Assembly (NCBI RefSeq): GCF_036173065.1
Contig: NZ_CP108041.1
Location: forward strand, 62,001-126,000
Source of the DNA: Rhodococcus sp. NBC_00297
GTDB lineage: Bacteria > Actinomycetota > Actinomycetes > Mycobacteriales > Mycobacteriaceae
Reading direction: 5' to 3'
DNA: 64,000 bases
Shown here: positions 52,101 through 60,545 of the stretch, piece after piece
Position numbering within the stretch: position 1 is the stretch's first letter
How the letters are laid out: the number at the start of each line of letters is the position of its first letter
Translations under genes and position numbers: made by a program
Notes under the pieces: model-generated
Databases searched by the model: none
What the model was told of the DNA's origin: nothing
Seen by the model: the letters and a program-made list of their open reading frames with translations, nothing else

Positions 52101-53683
52101 AGCACGTCGGGTCCGACGCCGCGGGCGATCAACGCCCGCGCCAGGCGGGACGAGCGACGATCGAGTTCCGCGTACGTCAGTGCGGTGCCGGCGAACTCCA
52201 GGGCCGTCGCGTCCGGGGTGCGCCGCACCTGTGCGTCGAACAGCGCGGGCAGCGTGGTCCGCGGAACGCTCACGGCTGTGTCGTTGAACTCGGTGACCAC
52301 ACGGTCGTACTCGTCGGGCAGCACGACGTCGAGACCGGAGACGCGAGTTCGTGCCCCGCGTCCCAGGAAGTTCTCGAAGAAGGCGAGGAACCGCCGATGA
52401 TGGGCAGCGAGGGTGTCCTCGTCGTACAGCGACGGGTTGCCCTCGAAGTCGATGTTCAGCGAGTTGCCGCCGCTGTTGTAGACGTTGAAGGTGAAGTCCT
52501 CGATGGGACCGCTGGAGAGCAGGTGCAGCCGGCCCACCAGATCGCCCAGACCGACGGTCCAGTCGAACAGCATGATGTTCACCATGGGTCCGAAGAACCC
52601 GCGGTGCATGGTCGAGCTGCCGTGGTCGCGGCGGATGTCCTCGTGGCGGTATTTCTGGTGGCGCAGCGCACCGGTGATCTCGAGGGTCACCGACGACACC
52701 AGGTCGCCGATGTTCATGTCGGGCGAGATGTGCACGCGGATCGGTACGACGTTGGACACCATGCCGCCCGAGCGGCGCAGCGCCGCGGTGGTGCGGACGG
52801 ACACCGGCAGACTCATGACGACGTCGGCGCGCCCGGTGACCCGGTGCAGGTAGGCGGCGAAGGACGCGGCCACGACGGCAGCGGCACTGGCGTCGAATCG
52901 CTCCTCCGCGGAGGTGAGCATGTCGCCGACGGTCTCGTCGGTGACACCGTTGAGTCGCAGGCGACTCGGCGCGGCCGGGGCGGTGCGATCGGCGAGGGAG
53001 AAGGTGTCCGGCAGACCCTGGAGCGTGTCCTGCCAGAAGGCGCGGTCGGTCTCGAACCTGGTGGAGGTGCGGTACGCGCGTTCTGCCGCGTAGAGCGTGG
53101 CCAGGTCGCCGGCCTTGCTGTCCGGGGTGGGAACACCGGCCTGCTCGTTGGTGTACAGCTCGGCGACGCGCTTCATGGCGGTGACGGCGCCGTATCCGTC
53201 ACCGGCGATGTGGTGCATGCGGGTGTACCAGAAGTAGCGGTGGTCCTCGACGCGGAAGACGACGTTGACGGTCAGCGGATCGCGGTCCAGATCGACCGGG
53301 GAGCGCATCTCCTTCTGCATCCAGGCCAGGGCCGCGGCGATCGGGTCCGCCTCGGACCGGACGTCGAGCCGAGTGGTGCGCACGGTGGCTGCCGGGTCGA
53401 CGACCTGATACGGCTGACCGTCGATCTCCACGAGCCTGATCTCGCCGGACTGGAGTTCCGCGGCCGCGCGGGCACCCACGCGTTCGAGCAGGTCGATGTC
53501 GAGGTCACCCTGCACGTCGACGTACTGCGCGACGGTGAGGGGAACCTCGGGAGCGAGCTTCTGGGCGAACCACAGGCTGGCCTGCGCCGGGGAGAGCGGG
53601 AAGGGATCGGACGCTGTCCGGTTCACGGTAGGTGTCGTGTCGGCCGGTTCGGTGGTTCTCGGTGCGCTGTCCGACGTCGTCAT
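40157..53683 (-). CDS. Four-module non-ribosomal peptide synthetase with EntF-like first module and thioesterase
   Basis: 4508 residues; start ATG 53683 after gaggaggag. Domains: C1 27-455 (HHIAGDG 157-163), A1 478-980, T1 (Ser1024), C2 1080-1520 (HHIASDG 1206-1212), A2 1538-2018, T2 (Ser2066), C3 2124-2570 (HHIAADG 2251-2257), A3 2586-3087, T3 (Ser3134), C4 3187-3640 (HHIAADG 3318-3324), A4 3655-4155, T4 (Ser4198), TE 4255-4508 (GWSLGG, Ser4338; His4487). No epimerisation domain is seen. C1-A1 and the TE closely resemble EntF; the A1 code read by eye, DVWHFSLVD, is that of serine. A2, A3 and A4 read DALFGGLVV, DALFVGGIV and DAMFLGVIV, which I cannot assign. A leading C domain implies an acyl or aryl starter. 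No MbtH, DHB or export gene is adjacent. A siderophore is likely but unproven. Confidence 0.93.
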   Translation of the reverse strand: MTTSDSAPRTTEPADTTPTVNRTASDPFPLSPAQASLWFAQKLAPEVPLTVAQYVDVQGDLDIDLLERVGARAAAELQSGEIRLVEIDGQPYQVVDPAATVRTTRLDVRSEADPIAAALAWMQKEMRSPVDLDRDPLTVNVVFRVEDHRYFWYTRMHHIAGDGYGAVTAMKRVAELYTNEQAGVPTPDSKAGDLATLYAAERAYRTSTRFETDRAFWQDTLQGLPDTFSLADRTAPAAPSRLRLNGVTDETVGDMLTSAEERFDASAAAVVAASFAAYLHRVTGRADVVMSLPVSVRTTAALRRSGGMVSNVVPIRVHISPDMNIGDLVSSVTLEITGALRHQKYRHEDIRRDHGSSTMHRGFFGPMVNIMLFDWTVGLGDLVGRLHLLSSGPIEDFTFNVYNSGGNSLNIDFEGNPSLYDEDTLAAHHRRFLAFFENFLGRGARTRVSGLDVVLPDEYDRVVTEFNDTAVSVPRTTLPALFDAQVRRTPDATALEFAGTALTYAELDRRSSRLARALIARGVGPDVLVGLAMQRSLDLVVAMYAIEKAGGAYVPLDPDHPAERLGHVLDTARPACVLTVSTQGVVLPDTAARVDVDTLDLAGLADTPVGDSERTATLRPDSLAYVIFTSGSTGRPKGVGVSHQAIVNRLLWMQNEYYLGADDAVLQKTPATFDVSVWEFFWPLQVGARLVIAEPDGHRDPRYLASIIAGSGVTTAHFVPSMLSAFVAELRASDARLGDLRQVFCSGEALPAETASAFRSLTGSALHNLYGPTEAAVDVTYWKVTDADAVTVPIGRPVWNTALQILDARLEPVPVGTAGELYLAGDQLARGYVGRPDLSADRFVADPLSAHGTRMYRTGDLARWRADGAVEYLGRTDFQVKIRGLRIELGDVEAALVAHPAVHHAVAVAHVDERGETTLVAYVAPEPGTDAASVEVRAVAATVADRLPSYMVPSLVIVLDALPLSANGKVDRKALPEPVRRRADVPSVPPRTEVERRIAETIADVLDVPVPGVHDSFFEIGGNSLLATRVVSRISAELGADVGIKDLFEAPTVARLADRVAHAPVVTTGPPLVAGPRPDRIPLSLAQQRLWFLNRFDSASPAYNMPFAITLHGDLDADALTVALADVLERHETLRTVYPDSADGPHQVVQDPAHHDLAPIHTDDSALADTVREFASHGFDVTREHPVRVRLFRTSPTSHTLAVVLHHIASDGFSFGPLATDVMTAYAARTQGSAPLWAPLDVQYADFTLWQHAALGDENDPTSIQRSQIDYWTARLDGLPDTLELPTDRPRPAAPSHRGGAHDFHIDADLHQQLLVLASDTSASLFMVLHAALSALLGRLADSDDVAIGSPIAGRGHRALDGLVGMFVNTLVLRSTPAPHVPFTDLLREVRDHDLEAFARADVPFERVVDAVAPERSTSRHPLFQVVLSFENLAPVRVEMAGLDVEVAEIDSGTAKFDLTLQLSERTTVDGRPDGVDARLGYARDLFDDATAATMAQRLVSVMRSVAADPTRAIGDIDLSTSTDAPAVLVGAAAGPTSSLADILVSAARRDPSATAVVTADGSVTYGELDDASDLLAHALIAEGVGPESIVPVCLERSIDSIVATWAVTKTGAAFLPVDPRYPADRIERMVTDVAASLGIAAAGAALPVAVRWVTVDHRSDESSAALPVRVRPENPAYLIFTSGSTGTPKAVVVPHRGLADFAREQVATYRVGPRSRTLHFASPSFDASILELLMGFAAGATVVVAGTDVYGGDRLTALLRDQRVTHAFVTPAALETVDPADLDALTFVGVGGDVCSPALVERWAPGRRMLNLYGPSEATVVATLTPPMAPGSPVTIGAPRRGVDVRVLDRRLRPVVPGVPGELYLSGPALARGYLGRLPLTSTRFVADPFGTPGDRMYRTGDVVAAVTTTAGTELVFRGRADDQVKVRGHRIELAEIDAVLQRHPSVTFSVTSVQNAGRADARLVSHLTLAPGAAGTEPVLEHARRTLPGYMVPSAVVVLDEVPLTPSGKLDRRALPMPTPETTEAAYREPRTETEWTVARVFADVLTVPRVGLDDSFFDAGGNSLMATRVTSAIGAALSREVEVRTLFEAPTVEALAAHLDADSGAASRIPLVAIPAASRPDRIPLSSPQQRLWFLNRFDPTSDAYNISFSVHLDGVLDGPAMALALADVVERHESLRTVFPESDHGPHQVVAPAAPVPLTTTVVDRDDVAEALTRFARRGFDLTVETPLRTTLLSISETEHVLGLVVHHIAADGWSLGPLTRDVMVAYAARIRGAAPQWTPLPVQYSDFTLWQRAVLGDEADPESRAHRDLSFWTDTLADLPDECTLPGDRVRPAAPSHRAGVHEFAVDPAVMTALSAVAERRGSTTFMAMHAALAVTLARLADTRDVVIGTPIAGRRDRALDELVGMFVGTLVLRSDVAPSDTFADLLGRVRSTDLDAFAHADLPFERLVDALSPSRTAGRHPLVQVVLAFQSDGVTSGELDGLTVTASEIDLQRSKFDVELAVTESTDADGERSWRFRVTYTRDLYDESTIAAFADRVSAVLTTVARDPSVTVGDIELLSHQESRELTTRAGERPGAPVLLPDLWAAVARENANTTALVHDPSHGVDVTARRSRTYAELDADATRLARVLLERGAGPERVVALALTRSAESVAAMLAVAMTGAAWVPVDPRYPADRIDHMLTDSGADLGVCTVADRPAAGRDVDWIVLDDPATVADIATRSTEPVTDRDRTSTLRVDHPAYVIYTSGSTGMPKGVAVTHSGLSSFAEVQRTTFGITGTSRTLHFASPSFDASVLEILMAMGAGSTVVVAPSDVYGGAELAELIDRESVSHAFVTPAALATVDVAAGSLPSLTTVVVGGDTCSADLVRRWSVGRSLYNGYGPTEATIVAAIAELRADEPVTIGTPIAGVRAVVLDARLHPVPVGVTGELYLSGVGVARGYLDRAGLTAGRFVADPYGTAGERMYRTGDVVRWTADGRLDYVGRSDTQVKIRGFRIELGEIDAALTRDPSVGFAHTLVYTDASGRASLASYVVAATGHDIDVDAVTGGVRSVLPGHMVPASMTVLERIPLTPVGKLDVRALPAPVVVAVDRTHDAPASETERAVAEIVAAVLDLDVEVGRDDSFFALGGNSLLATQVASRLGSTRGVRVPVRALFEHPTVAALAAHIDGLAESAGPALEARPRPDRIPLSSAQQRLWFLNRFDRASGAYNVPFAVRLTGPLDSAALEAALRDLVDRHEVLRTVYPDSPEGPHQEILPAHEVPVALEPVVTEPSAVTAAIVTSAARGFDVTTQAPLRVDLLEVAAGDEHVLVVTLHHIAADGWSLAPLAADLLTAYTARSTGTAPATEPLTVQYADYTLWQRDRLGSEDDPSSLVSTQLAYWTAALTGAPDRIDIPTDRPRPSVPSHRGGVVTTTVGVDTHRRLVDLARRENATLFMAVHTALAVVLGRLAGRFDTSVGTAVAGRGDQALDALVGMFVNTLVLRTRVSPTASLTEALQHVRAVDLDAFAHPDVPFERLVDVLHPQRSTSHHPLFQIMLSLQDDVPTTARMGEVTVDAAEVDVAVAKFDIQFTVTDRRTDDREPAGLTVTADYATDLFDAATVSTMLDRLVGVLGVLATEPDRSVGSVEMLTSQERAHLVPVHGGETDPDPSLTLSEVFEQTARRVPGRIAAEYLGAHITYGELDRRSTTVARALVRRGVGPESLVALGFTRSFDSLVAVLAVAKAGGAFVPVDPHYPADRVRHMLTDSATTWGLTTAEHLAAVDGVSSTRWLVLDDADTLAELARTSDEPLTPAELLGPIALVHPAYVIYTSGSTGTPKGVVVTHSGLSNFAGELRDRFEVDETARVLHFATPSFDAAVMDQLFAYGSGATLVVSPPGVYGGRELGDLLGSERITHAFITTAALSTADPASATSLRHILVGGEACPPELVERWAPGRSLYNVYGPTETTIVTTMSAPMVPKGPVTIGGPIRGVAAQVLDRQLQPVPFGVVGELYLAGPELARGYLGRTALTSSRFVADPHGKPGERLYRTGDLVRWRESADGDPTLSYVGRTDHQVKIRGFRIELGEIDAAFDVHDGVDFATTMGHVLPSGDTVLVSYVLPHRESSVDTASLRRHLQERLPGYMVPQSIMLLDELPLTSVGKLDRRALPAPEFAVTGEHRDPGTATERAVCAVYEEILGVAGVGLDDSFFELGGTSLVGTRVVARLEETLGTTVPMQWLFTDSTPAALAARIDDTAHLSADEVAATATASLDMLLPLRPQGSASPVFCIHPAFGLSWSYSGLLAHLDSNQPVYGLQSPVVSGRTEEFDTVEELARYYVREIRSIQPHGPYHLLGWSLGGLIAHAMTVELQRVGESVATLTMLDSYVLADEYLESTPSVRDLIEEFTGHELPAGVEPTVAEAAAALRSEGGPMAAMTVDTLERLYAGYVNGTSLAHGYSPGVVDCDVLFFTATEDEVNRNDVRRTASAWRRHVRGAIHDHAVPVAHSAMTDPQALAIIGPIVAQHLR

Positions 53684-54021
53684 CGTTCGCTCCTCCTCGT
53701 CGGTCCCGTGGCCGAGGAGCGGTCCTGCTCCCCGGGCTGTGCGAGACGACGCACACTTCCACCGAACGGACGCAGAGAGCGTCGACGCCGCGGCCGATTC
53801 GGCCGCACGTCTGCGTGCTGTGTGTGACTTCCGGTGTCCCCGACCGTGGTCGCACTCTGTACTGAGCTGTATGTGGCATTCGCTCAACCACCCGTCGTGG
53901 ATGGGTGAGACTTACCAACTTCTCGGTTTGCGGACCCGAAACGTTACGTCCATCGCGGTGACAGATCACCAAAAGTGCGGAAAGACCGCCCCGACCAGCG
54001 GACGCGGAGCCGTGTGCCCGG
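53684..54021. other. 338-bp non-coding region upstream of the NRPS gene
   Basis: It lies between the lnt stop and the NRPS start, both on the minus strand. It holds a weak iron box (53901-53919), an inverted repeat GGTGACAGATCACC (53957-53970) and a CACCC/GGGTG hairpin (about 53889-53908) overlapping the box. No clear -10/-35 pair and no coding sequence were found. An NRPS mRNA starting near the box would have a leader of about 200 bases. Confidence 0.55.
53901..53919 (-). promoter_or_regulatory. Degenerate IdeR-type box upstream of the NRPS gene
   Basis: ATGGGTGAGACTTACCAAC matches about 12 of 19 consensus positions and shares the CTTACC core with the strong box at 5856-5874. Support is weaker than for the other boxes; the main argument is that the gene looks like siderophore biosynthesis. 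Confidence 0.35.
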
Positions 54022-55602
54022 TCAGCGGGCCAGGCGCCGTCGAACGTTCGGTATCGTGGCGCCGATCACACTCAGGACGCCGAGGGCCACGAACACGTAC
54101 TCGACGGTGGATCCCAGCCGCGTCGCGAGTGTGGTGTCGGTGCGCAGACCCACCGTGGCGACCAGATGGTCGGCGTCGAAGAGAGCGGTCCGAGAGGTCA
54201 CGGAACCATCGGGCGCGATGACGGCGCTGACCCCGCTGGTGGCGGCGACCACGACGGTCCTCGAGTGCTCCACCGCCCGGACTCGCGACATGGCCAGCTG
54301 CTGGTAGGTCATCTCCGTGTCGCCGAAGGTCGCGTTGTTGGTGGGCACCGCGAGAATCTGGGCGCCGGCGCGCACCGCCTCGGTGGGTGCGCGGTCGAAG
54401 GCCACCTCGTAGCAGGTCGCGACACCCACCGCGAGAGCCCGCTGCTCGCGATCCGTGCCGGCGGGCACGTGCACGACGCCGTCGCCGTCGCCGGGCACGA
54501 AGTTGCCCGCCGAGTCGGCGTACGAGGAGAACAGCCGGAAGAAGCTGCGGTACGGCAGATACTCCCCGAACGGTTGGACGATCTTCTTGTCGTGGCGCTC
54601 CCCCGGTCCGGCGGCTCCGTCCCAGGCGATGACCGAGTTGGTGGAGGTGCCGTCGGCATTCGACAGCACCGCGCCCACGAGAATCGGTGCGTCGATCCGC
54701 ACGGAGGCGGCGGTGATCTCGGCCGCTGCGGTCACGTCGCGGGTGGGATCGACGTCCGACGCGTTCTCCGGCCAGATGACGACGTCGGGCTTCGGTGTCC
54801 GCCCCGCCTCGACCTCCTCCGCCAGCCGGAGAGTCTCGTTCACGTGGTTGTCGAGCACCTGGCGGCGTTGCGCGTTGAAGTCGAGGCCCAGCCGGGGAAC
54901 GCTGCCTTGGATGGCCGCGATGGTGATCGTGTCGTCACCGTCCTGTGGACCCGCGAGCGTGGGGCGCACGACGAGTGCGACGACCGGCGCCACGGCGGCG
55001 AGCGCGACCAGCCCGGCGACCGAGGTGACGGCGAAGCCGGTGCGCAAACTCCTGCACAGCAGCGTCAGGCACACACCGATCAGTGCCACCGCGGCGCTGA
55101 GCAGCGGGGCGCCGCCGAGTGCGGCCAGCGGAAGCAGGGGTGATTCGGACTGACCGAAGGCCAGACGGCCCCAGGGGAATCCGCCGAACGGGACCGTGCT
55201 GCGCAACCACTCCGTCAGTGACCACACCATGGTGATCCACACCGCGGCGAACGGTAGGCGGGACACCACCACGGCGAGCAGTCCGAACAGACCGAGGAAC
55301 AGTGACTCCGCGACGGCGAGCGCGATCCACGGCAGCGGTCCGACGTACACGCCGATCCACGGGAGCAGCGGCAGGAAGAAGCCGAGGCCGAAAGCGAACC
55401 CGTACAGGAAGCCGCCTCTCAGCGACAGGGCGCGCGCCGGATCGTCGACCCGCCGCTCGGTCAGGACGAACGTGACGAGCGCCAGGGCGACGGGCGCGAG
55501 AAACCACAGTGATCGCGGTGGGAACGACGCGAACAGGAGCGCGCCGGCGCCGGCCGAGAGAGCGAGCCGCGCGGGTGGGATCAGTCGAGCGGGAACGCTC
55601 AC
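54022..55602 (-). CDS. lnt: Apolipoprotein N-acyltransferase
   Basis: 526 residues. About six to eight N-terminal membrane helices (to about residue 190) precede a nitrilase-like domain. Its catalytic residues are visible: Glu in VVIWPENASD, Lys in HDKKIVQPFGEYLPYRSFF, and Cys in GVATCYEVAFD. A final membrane helix closes the protein. It adds the third acyl chain to lipoproteins. Unlike the mycobacterial Lnt-Ppm1 fusion, no dolichol-phosphate-mannose synthase domain follows. The GTG at 55602 overlaps the amidohydrolase stop (GTGA). Lipoprotein substrates in the window include those at 21496 and 27837. Confidence 0.94.
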   Translation of the reverse strand: MSVPARLIPPARLALSAGAGALLFASFPPRSLWFLAPVALALVTFVLTERRVDDPARALSLRGGFLYGFAFGLGFFLPLLPWIGVYVGPLPWIALAVAESLFLGLFGLLAVVVSRLPFAAVWITMVWSLTEWLRSTVPFGGFPWGRLAFGQSESPLLPLAALGGAPLLSAAVALIGVCLTLLCRSLRTGFAVTSVAGLVALAAVAPVVALVVRPTLAGPQDGDDTITIAAIQGSVPRLGLDFNAQRRQVLDNHVNETLRLAEEVEAGRTPKPDVVIWPENASDVDPTRDVTAAAEITAASVRIDAPILVGAVLSNADGTSTNSVIAWDGAAGPGERHDKKIVQPFGEYLPYRSFFRLFSSYADSAGNFVPGDGDGVVHVPAGTDREQRALAVGVATCYEVAFDRAPTEAVRAGAQILAVPTNNATFGDTEMTYQQLAMSRVRAVEHSRTVVVAATSGVSAVIAPDGSVTSRTALFDADHLVATVGLRTDTTLATRLGSTVEYVFVALGVLSVIGATIPNVRRRLAR

Positions 55603-57188
55603 GCGCGGTACACCGTGGTGCCGCGGTGCACGGTCTCCAGGCACACCGGGTCCGGCGCCTCGGGATCGAGGCGAGGCAGGGCCGGAACTCGTGACCGCGG
55701 GTCGGTGGACCAGCGCTGCACCGAGTCCCGTGGTGCGCTCACGACCAGTTCCGCGGCGTCCCACACCGCATAGCTGGCCGGCGCGCCCGGCACCAGCGTG
55801 CCGGCCAGGCCGTCGCGCACTCCCCCGGCGCGCCAGGCGCCGCGCGTGGCCGCGGAGAACGCGGCGCGGGGCGAGACGGCACTGCCCGGTGTGCGGTGGT
55901 TGACCGCTCCGCGGACACCGCGCCACGGCTCGAGCGGGGTGACGGGTGCGTCCGACCCGATGGCCAGCGACACCCCGGCGGACGCCATCATCGCCAGCGG
56001 GTTGAGTGCGCGAGCGCGCTCCGCGCCGAGTCGAGTGGCGTACAGGCCCTCCTCACCGCCCCAGTAGGTGTCGAACACCGGTTGCACGCTCGCGATGACA
56101 CCCCACGCCGCGAGGGCGTCGGCCTGCTCGGACGACACCATCTCGATGTGTTCGAGGCGATGTCCGCGAGACGCCACGGCGGGGCCGCCGAGCTCGGCCA
56201 CGACCCGTCCGAACGCCTCGACCACGGCAGTGGTGGCGGCGTCGCCGATGACGTGGAAGCCGGCCTGGATACCGGCGCGGGTGCAGGCGGAGACGTGCGC
56301 CGCGATCGCGTCGACGTCGAGATACGAACGGCCGCAACCGGAGTGGTCGGCGTAGTGGTCGTGCAGCCAGGCGGTGTGCGAGCCGATCGAACCGTCGACG
56401 AAGAGGTCGCCGCCCAGGGCGTGCGCGCCGGTCGCGGCCAGGAGTGCCGTCGCCTCGTCCGGGGTCGAGACGGCCTCGCCCCAGTAGGCGCGCACCTCGA
56501 CGCCGTGCTCGAGGGCGAGGAGTTCGGCCAGGTCGACGCGGCCGGAGATGTCGGGGCCGGCGCACTCGTGCACGGCGGCGACCCCGTGCGCGGCAGCATG
56601 ATCGAGCGCGGCGACGCGGGCGCGGTGCCGGCCCGCGGGGCTCAGCAGGTCCAGCGCCCGGGTGCGCACGGCATGGTGCGCCTCCGCGATGAGCGGCCGT
56701 TGCGGATCTGCGGTGGCGACCACGTCTCCGGCGGCGCGACGCAGCACCGTCGAGCACGCCGCGGAGTGCGCGTCGATGCGCGAGAGGTACACGGCCCGTC
56801 CGGGTGCTGCGGCGTCGAGCTCCGCGGTGGTGGGGCCGCGCCCCTCCGGCCACGTCGACTCGTCCCAGTTCTGTCCCCAGATCAGGGTGCCCCCGTCCTC
56901 GGCCGCGTACGCGGCGAGAGCGCGCAGGCACTCGTCGAGAGACCGAGCGCCGCTCAGATCGAGTCCGATGAGCGCCAGACCTGTCGCGGTGGTGTGGACA
57001 TGGGTGTCCACGAACGCGGGAGTCACGAACTCCCCGTTCAGTTCCACCACCTCGGCGTCGGGATGCAGCGCCCGCGCGGGGCGATCCTCACCGATCCAGA
57101 CGACGGTGCCGTCGGTGACGGCCATGGCTGTCGCGTCGGGCGCGGACGGGCTGTAGATCCGTCCGCCGACCAGCAGATGCGTACTCAC
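55599..57188 (-). CDS. YtcJ-like metal-dependent amidohydrolase
   Basis: 529 residues of the amidohydrolase-3/YtcJ (exoenzyme-regulatory AepA-like) group. VDTHVHTTATGLALIGLDLS has the HxH metal ligands. GFHVIGDAATTAVVEAF and IGSDAPVTPLEPW carry the further His and the Asp. It is a hydrolase of unknown amide or ester substrate. It is directly upstream of, and translationally coupled to, lnt; this order is recurrent in Rhodococcus-like genomes as I recall, without functional explanation. Confidence 0.9.
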   Translation of the reverse strand: MSTHLLVGGRIYSPSAPDATAMAVTDGTVVWIGEDRPARALHPDAEVVELNGEFVTPAFVDTHVHTTATGLALIGLDLSGARSLDECLRALAAYAAEDGGTLIWGQNWDESTWPEGRGPTTAELDAAAPGRAVYLSRIDAHSAACSTVLRRAAGDVVATADPQRPLIAEAHHAVRTRALDLLSPAGRHRARVAALDHAAAHGVAAVHECAGPDISGRVDLAELLALEHGVEVRAYWGEAVSTPDEATALLAATGAHALGGDLFVDGSIGSHTAWLHDHYADHSGCGRSYLDVDAIAAHVSACTRAGIQAGFHVIGDAATTAVVEAFGRVVAELGGPAVASRGHRLEHIEMVSSEQADALAAWGVIASVQPVFDTYWGGEEGLYATRLGAERARALNPLAMMASAGVSLAIGSDAPVTPLEPWRGVRGAVNHRTPGSAVSPRAAFSAATRGAWRAGGVRDGLAGTLVPGAPASYAVWDAAELVVSAPRDSVQRWSTDPRSRVPALPRLDPEAPDPVCLETVHRGTTVYRA

Positions 57189-57231
57189 GCTCGCCAGTGT
57201 GCCCGGTGTCGGGCGGCCGGGGTGTCGGGGG

Positions 57232-57768
57232 TCAGCGCTCGTCGCGGCCGGTGGTGCCGTCGGTCACACCGCGCGTGTCGCGAGGGGCCGAATTCCCGCG
57301 GTCCGGCATCACGTCGCCGTCGATGACCACGTGACCGGCCCCGAAACCCTGCGGCCCGAATCCCTGCGGCCCGAAACCGCCGGGCGGGAACGTACGGCCC
57401 GAGGCCACGGCCGTCTCGACGCGCCGGGCGGCGGACCGCGCGATGACCGGACGAAGCAGCGCGCGGGTCAGCGGGATCATCAGCAGCAGGCCGAGGACGC
57501 TCGAGACGAGACCGGGAATCGTCAGCAGGACCGAGCCGAGGGCCACGAGCGCACCGTCCGCGACCGCGCCGCCGGGTGAGCGGCGTCCGGCGTTGGCCGA
57601 GCGCAGTTCCGAGAGCACGCGCCGACCCTGGGAGCGGATCGCGACCATGCCCAGAGCGGACAGTGCGATCACCACGAACACCGTCCACAGGATGCCGATC
57701 GCCGAGCCGAGCCACACGAGGGCGCTGATCTCGACGACGAGGTAGAGGAAGAAGTAGAGCAGTGGCAT
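57232..57768 (-). CDS. fxsA: FxsA-family membrane protein
   Basis: 178 residues. MPLLYFFLYLVVEISALVWLGSAIG is the FxsA opening helix, with two further hydrophobic segments and GSVLLTIPGLVSSVLGLLLM in the conserved core. In E. coli FxsA relieves phage T7 exclusion by F factor; its role in actinobacteria is unknown. The C-terminal tail contains repeats of GPQGFGPQGFG, likely disordered. It lies 43 bases before the amidohydrolase gene on the same strand. Confidence 0.9.
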   Translation of the reverse strand: MPLLYFFLYLVVEISALVWLGSAIGILWTVFVVIALSALGMVAIRSQGRRVLSELRSANAGRRSPGGAVADGALVALGSVLLTIPGLVSSVLGLLLMIPLTRALLRPVIARSAARRVETAVASGRTFPPGGFGPQGFGPQGFGAGHVVIDGDVMPDRGNSAPRDTRGVTDGTTGRDER

Positions 57769-57845
57769 CGCGGGAGTCCTTTCGGCGACTGGTCGAACCC
57801 GTCTGCCGTGTCAACGCGCGACCGCCTCGTTTTTCTCCCGGCCGG

Positions 57846-58508
57846 TCAGGCGCCCGGAGTGACCAGTCCGAGCTCGTAGGCGAGCACGACGGCCTGGACG
57901 CGATCGCGCAGCCCGAGCTTGGTGAGCATGCGGCCGACGTGGGTCTTGACGGTCGCCTCGGACAGGAACAGCTCACCCGCGATCTCGGCGTTCGACTTGC
58001 CGGCGGCGATGAGCAGCAGCACCTCGCGCTCACGGTCGGTGAGCGATTCGACGGCTGCCGATCGTCCGGGAACATCGCGCGGTTGCCCGGCGACGATGCG
58101 GGAGAGCAGACGTCGGGTCACCCGCGGCGAGACGACGGCGTCCCCTGCCGCCACGCTGCGGATCGCGGACACGAGGTCCTCCGGAGGCGTGTCCTTGAGG
58201 AGAAATCCGCTGGCACCGGCACGCAGTGCGCCCAGGGCGTGTTCGTCCAGGTCGAAGGTCGTCATGACGATGACCCGCACCTCGGGTTGCGCCGCGATGA
58301 TGCGTTCGGTGGCCGAGACACCGTCGATACCGGGCATGCGGACGTCCATCAGCACGACGTCCGGTTCGAGGCGCGCGGCCGCGGCGATCGCGGAGGCACC
58401 GTCGGGCACGTCGCCCACCACGTCGATGTCGGGCTGCGCGCCGAGAACCATCGACAGACCCATGCGCATCAGTTCCTGATCGTCGACCAGGAGCACCGAG
58501 ATGGACAC
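57846..58508 (-). CDS. NarL/LuxR-type response regulator
   Basis: 220 residues from GTG 58508 (TTG 58517 is a possible longer start). The receiver domain has the acidic pair in LLVDDQE, phospho-acceptor Asp55 in VVLMDVRMPG, and Lys in LLKDTPPEDL. The output domain is a LuxR HTH: LTDREREVLLLIAAGKSNAEIA then SEATVKTHVGRMLTKL. It is the partner of the kinase gene ending 10 bases upstream. Similar pairs respond to cell-envelope stress, but the stimulus here is unknown. Confidence 0.94.
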   Translation of the reverse strand: MSISVLLVDDQELMRMGLSMVLGAQPDIDVVGDVPDGASAIAAAARLEPDVVLMDVRMPGIDGVSATERIIAAQPEVRVIVMTTFDLDEHALGALRAGASGFLLKDTPPEDLVSAIRSVAAGDAVVSPRVTRRLLSRIVAGQPRDVPGRSAAVESLTDREREVLLLIAAGKSNAEIAGELFLSEATVKTHVGRMLTKLGLRDRVQAVVLAYELGLVTPGA

Positions 58509-58518
58509 GGGAGACAAC

Positions 58519-59724
58519 CTAGCGGTCCGGGTGGTCCTGGTCGACGCCCAGCGCGGCCTTCAATTCGAGGGGCAGCGTCGCGGCCACGCGCCACCGGCCG
58601 TCCGGCAGCGGACCGGCTCGGAGCTCTCCGCCCAGCACGGCGACACGTTCGCGCATGCCGATGACGCCGAAGCCGCTGGTGGTGGGTGCGGCGTGGATGT
58701 CGACGGCCGGGCCGGTGTCGTCCGAGGAATTGATCACCGACACCGTCACCGCGGACGGTTCGCGGCGCACGGCCACCACGGCTCGGGGCCGCTCACCGCC
58801 GTGGCGCAGTACGTTGGTGAGCGATTCCTGCACCAGCCGGTGCACCCCGAGCGACACCGCCGGCGGCAGGTCGTCGAGTTCGCCCGTCTGCTCGATGGAC
58901 ACCCGCAGCCCGGCGGCGCGCATCAACTCCACGATCTTGGCGAGGGCCGCGGTGCCGTACTCGGGGTGGGACTCGGACGACTCGTCGGTCCGCAACAGCG
59001 ACACCGTGCGTCGGAGTTCGGTGAGTGCGGTGCGGCCGGTCGCGGAGATGTTCGCGAGTGCCGCCGCGGCCCGCTCCGGGTCCGACCGCAGCGCGTAGGA
59101 CGCCCCGTCCGCCTGCACGATCATGACGCTCACCGCGTGGGCCACCACGTCGTGCAGTTCGCGGGCGATGCGGGTGCGCTCGGCGGACACCGCCTCGACG
59201 GCGCGTCGGTCACGATCGGATTCGGCGACGGCGAGCCGTGCGCTGACCTCGGCGACGTAGGCCCGGCGAGTCCCGAGGAACTCCGCCGTGATGTAGGCCA
59301 GGGCGTAGAGGAGGACGAAGAAGATGGTGGAGGTCCAGTCGGACCCGAGCACGAGTCGCACGACGACGATGTCGGCCGCGAGGCCCAGCGCGAAGAGGAG
59401 GGTCGTGCGCCGGTCGGTGTACACGGCCAGCGTGTAGAGCATCACCACGAAGCCGAGCTGCCCGGGCGGCAGCGTGCGCGGTTCCTCCGATGCCCACACC
59501 ATCAGAGTCGCGACCTGGCCGAGTGCGAGCGCCGTCCAGGCGGCGGCCACCGGGTAGCGGCGGCGCCAGGCGATCGGCGTGGACACGGCGACCGCCATCG
59601 CCACGTAGACGAGTGGCTGCTCCACGGCAGCGACGGCCGTGAGCTCGATGAGGAAGAGTGACACCGCCAGCGCACAGTCGACCGCGAACGGACGGTGGCG
59701 GAGCCATTCGCTGAATCGGCGCAT
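58519..59724 (-). CDS. Sensor histidine kinase (HisKA_3/NarX-DesK type)
   Basis: 401 residues. About four to five membrane helices (residues 12-150) carry almost no extracellular loop, so it is an intramembrane-sensing type. A short coiled coil precedes the HisKA_3 dimerisation domain with phospho-His191 in RIARELHDVVAHAVSVM. The C-terminal ATPase domain has the G box SGFGVIGMRERV. It phosphorylates the response regulator encoded next. Start ATG 59724. Confidence 0.93.
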   Translation of the reverse strand: MRRFSEWLRHRPFAVDCALAVSLFLIELTAVAAVEQPLVYVAMAVAVSTPIAWRRRYPVAAAWTALALGQVATLMVWASEEPRTLPPGQLGFVVMLYTLAVYTDRRTTLLFALGLAADIVVVRLVLGSDWTSTIFFVLLYALAYITAEFLGTRRAYVAEVSARLAVAESDRDRRAVEAVSAERTRIARELHDVVAHAVSVMIVQADGASYALRSDPERAAAALANISATGRTALTELRRTVSLLRTDESSESHPEYGTAALAKIVELMRAAGLRVSIEQTGELDDLPPAVSLGVHRLVQESLTNVLRHGGERPRAVVAVRREPSAVTVSVINSSDDTGPAVDIHAAPTTSGFGVIGMRERVAVLGGELRAGPLPDGRWRVAATLPLELKAALGVDQDHPDR

Positions 59725-59758
59725 CGTGGTCGAAGCGTAGCGCGGGACCTGTGATCGA

Positions 59759-60535
59759 ATGTCCGCCATGGGTGCTGGTGACTGGTCGGTGTTGCTGGCT
59801 GCCGCGCTGGCGGCGGGCTGGGTGGACGCCGTGGTCGGTGGCGGCGGGCTCATCCTGTTGCCTGCACTCCTGTTGGTCACGCCGGCGGCCACGACCCAGC
59901 AGACGGTGCTGGCCACCAACAAGCTGGCCTCCGTCGCCGGCACCACCGCCGCGGTGCTGACCTTCTCCCGCAAGGTCCCGATGAACTGGCGGCTCCTCGC
60001 ACCCGCCGGAGTGGTGGCCGCGGTCGGCGCGGCGTTCGGCGCCGCCACCGTCAGCCTCATCGACAAGGACCTCTTCATCCCCATCGTGCTGGTGGTGCTG
60101 GTCGGCGTCGCGGTGCTGGTGACGCTGCGCCCCACCGTCGGCGTCGTGGTGGGTGATCCGCCGACGCGCCGCCGCATCACCATCGTGGTGGTGGTGGCCG
60201 CCGTCGGCATCGGGTTCTACGACGGCATCCTCGGTCCGGGCACCGGCACCTTCCTCATCATCACGTTCGCCACCCTGCTCGGCACCGAGTTCGTGCGCAG
60301 CGCGGCGATGGCGAAGGTGCTGAATCTGGGATCCAACATCGGCGCCCTCCTGTACTTCTCGGCGACCGACGACGTCCTGTGGTTGCTCGGCCTCGCCATG
60401 GCCGTCGCGAACGTCGCGGGCTCGCTGGTCGGCTCACGCATGGCGATCTCGCGGGGCGCCGGGTTCGTGCGCATCGTGTTGCTGGTGGTGGTGTTCGCGC
60501 TCGTCATCCGACTCGGGTGGCAACAGTTCGGCTAG
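59759..60535 (+). CDS. TauE/SafE-family membrane permease (YfcA-like)
   Basis: 258 residues with about eight membrane helices. AAGWVDAVVGGGGLILLPAL is the first TauE/SafE repeat motif and GFYDGILGPGTGTFLIITF the second. These are putative exporters of sulfite, sulfoacetate or other organic anions. ATG 59759 is divergent from the kinase gene; the tldD gene follows 10 bases downstream, so they may be co-transcribed. The substrate is unknown. Confidence 0.92.
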   Translation: MSAMGAGDWSVLLAAALAAGWVDAVVGGGGLILLPALLLVTPAATTQQTVLATNKLASVAGTTAAVLTFSRKVPMNWRLLAPAGVVAAVGAAFGAATVSLIDKDLFIPIVLVVLVGVAVLVTLRPTVGVVVGDPPTRRRITIVVVVAAVGIGFYDGILGPGTGTFLIITFATLLGTEFVRSAAMAKVLNLGSNIGALLYFSATDDVLWLLGLAMAVANVAGSLVGSRMAISRGAGFVRIVLLVVVFALVIRLGWQQFG

Positions 60536-60545
60536 CGTCACCGAT

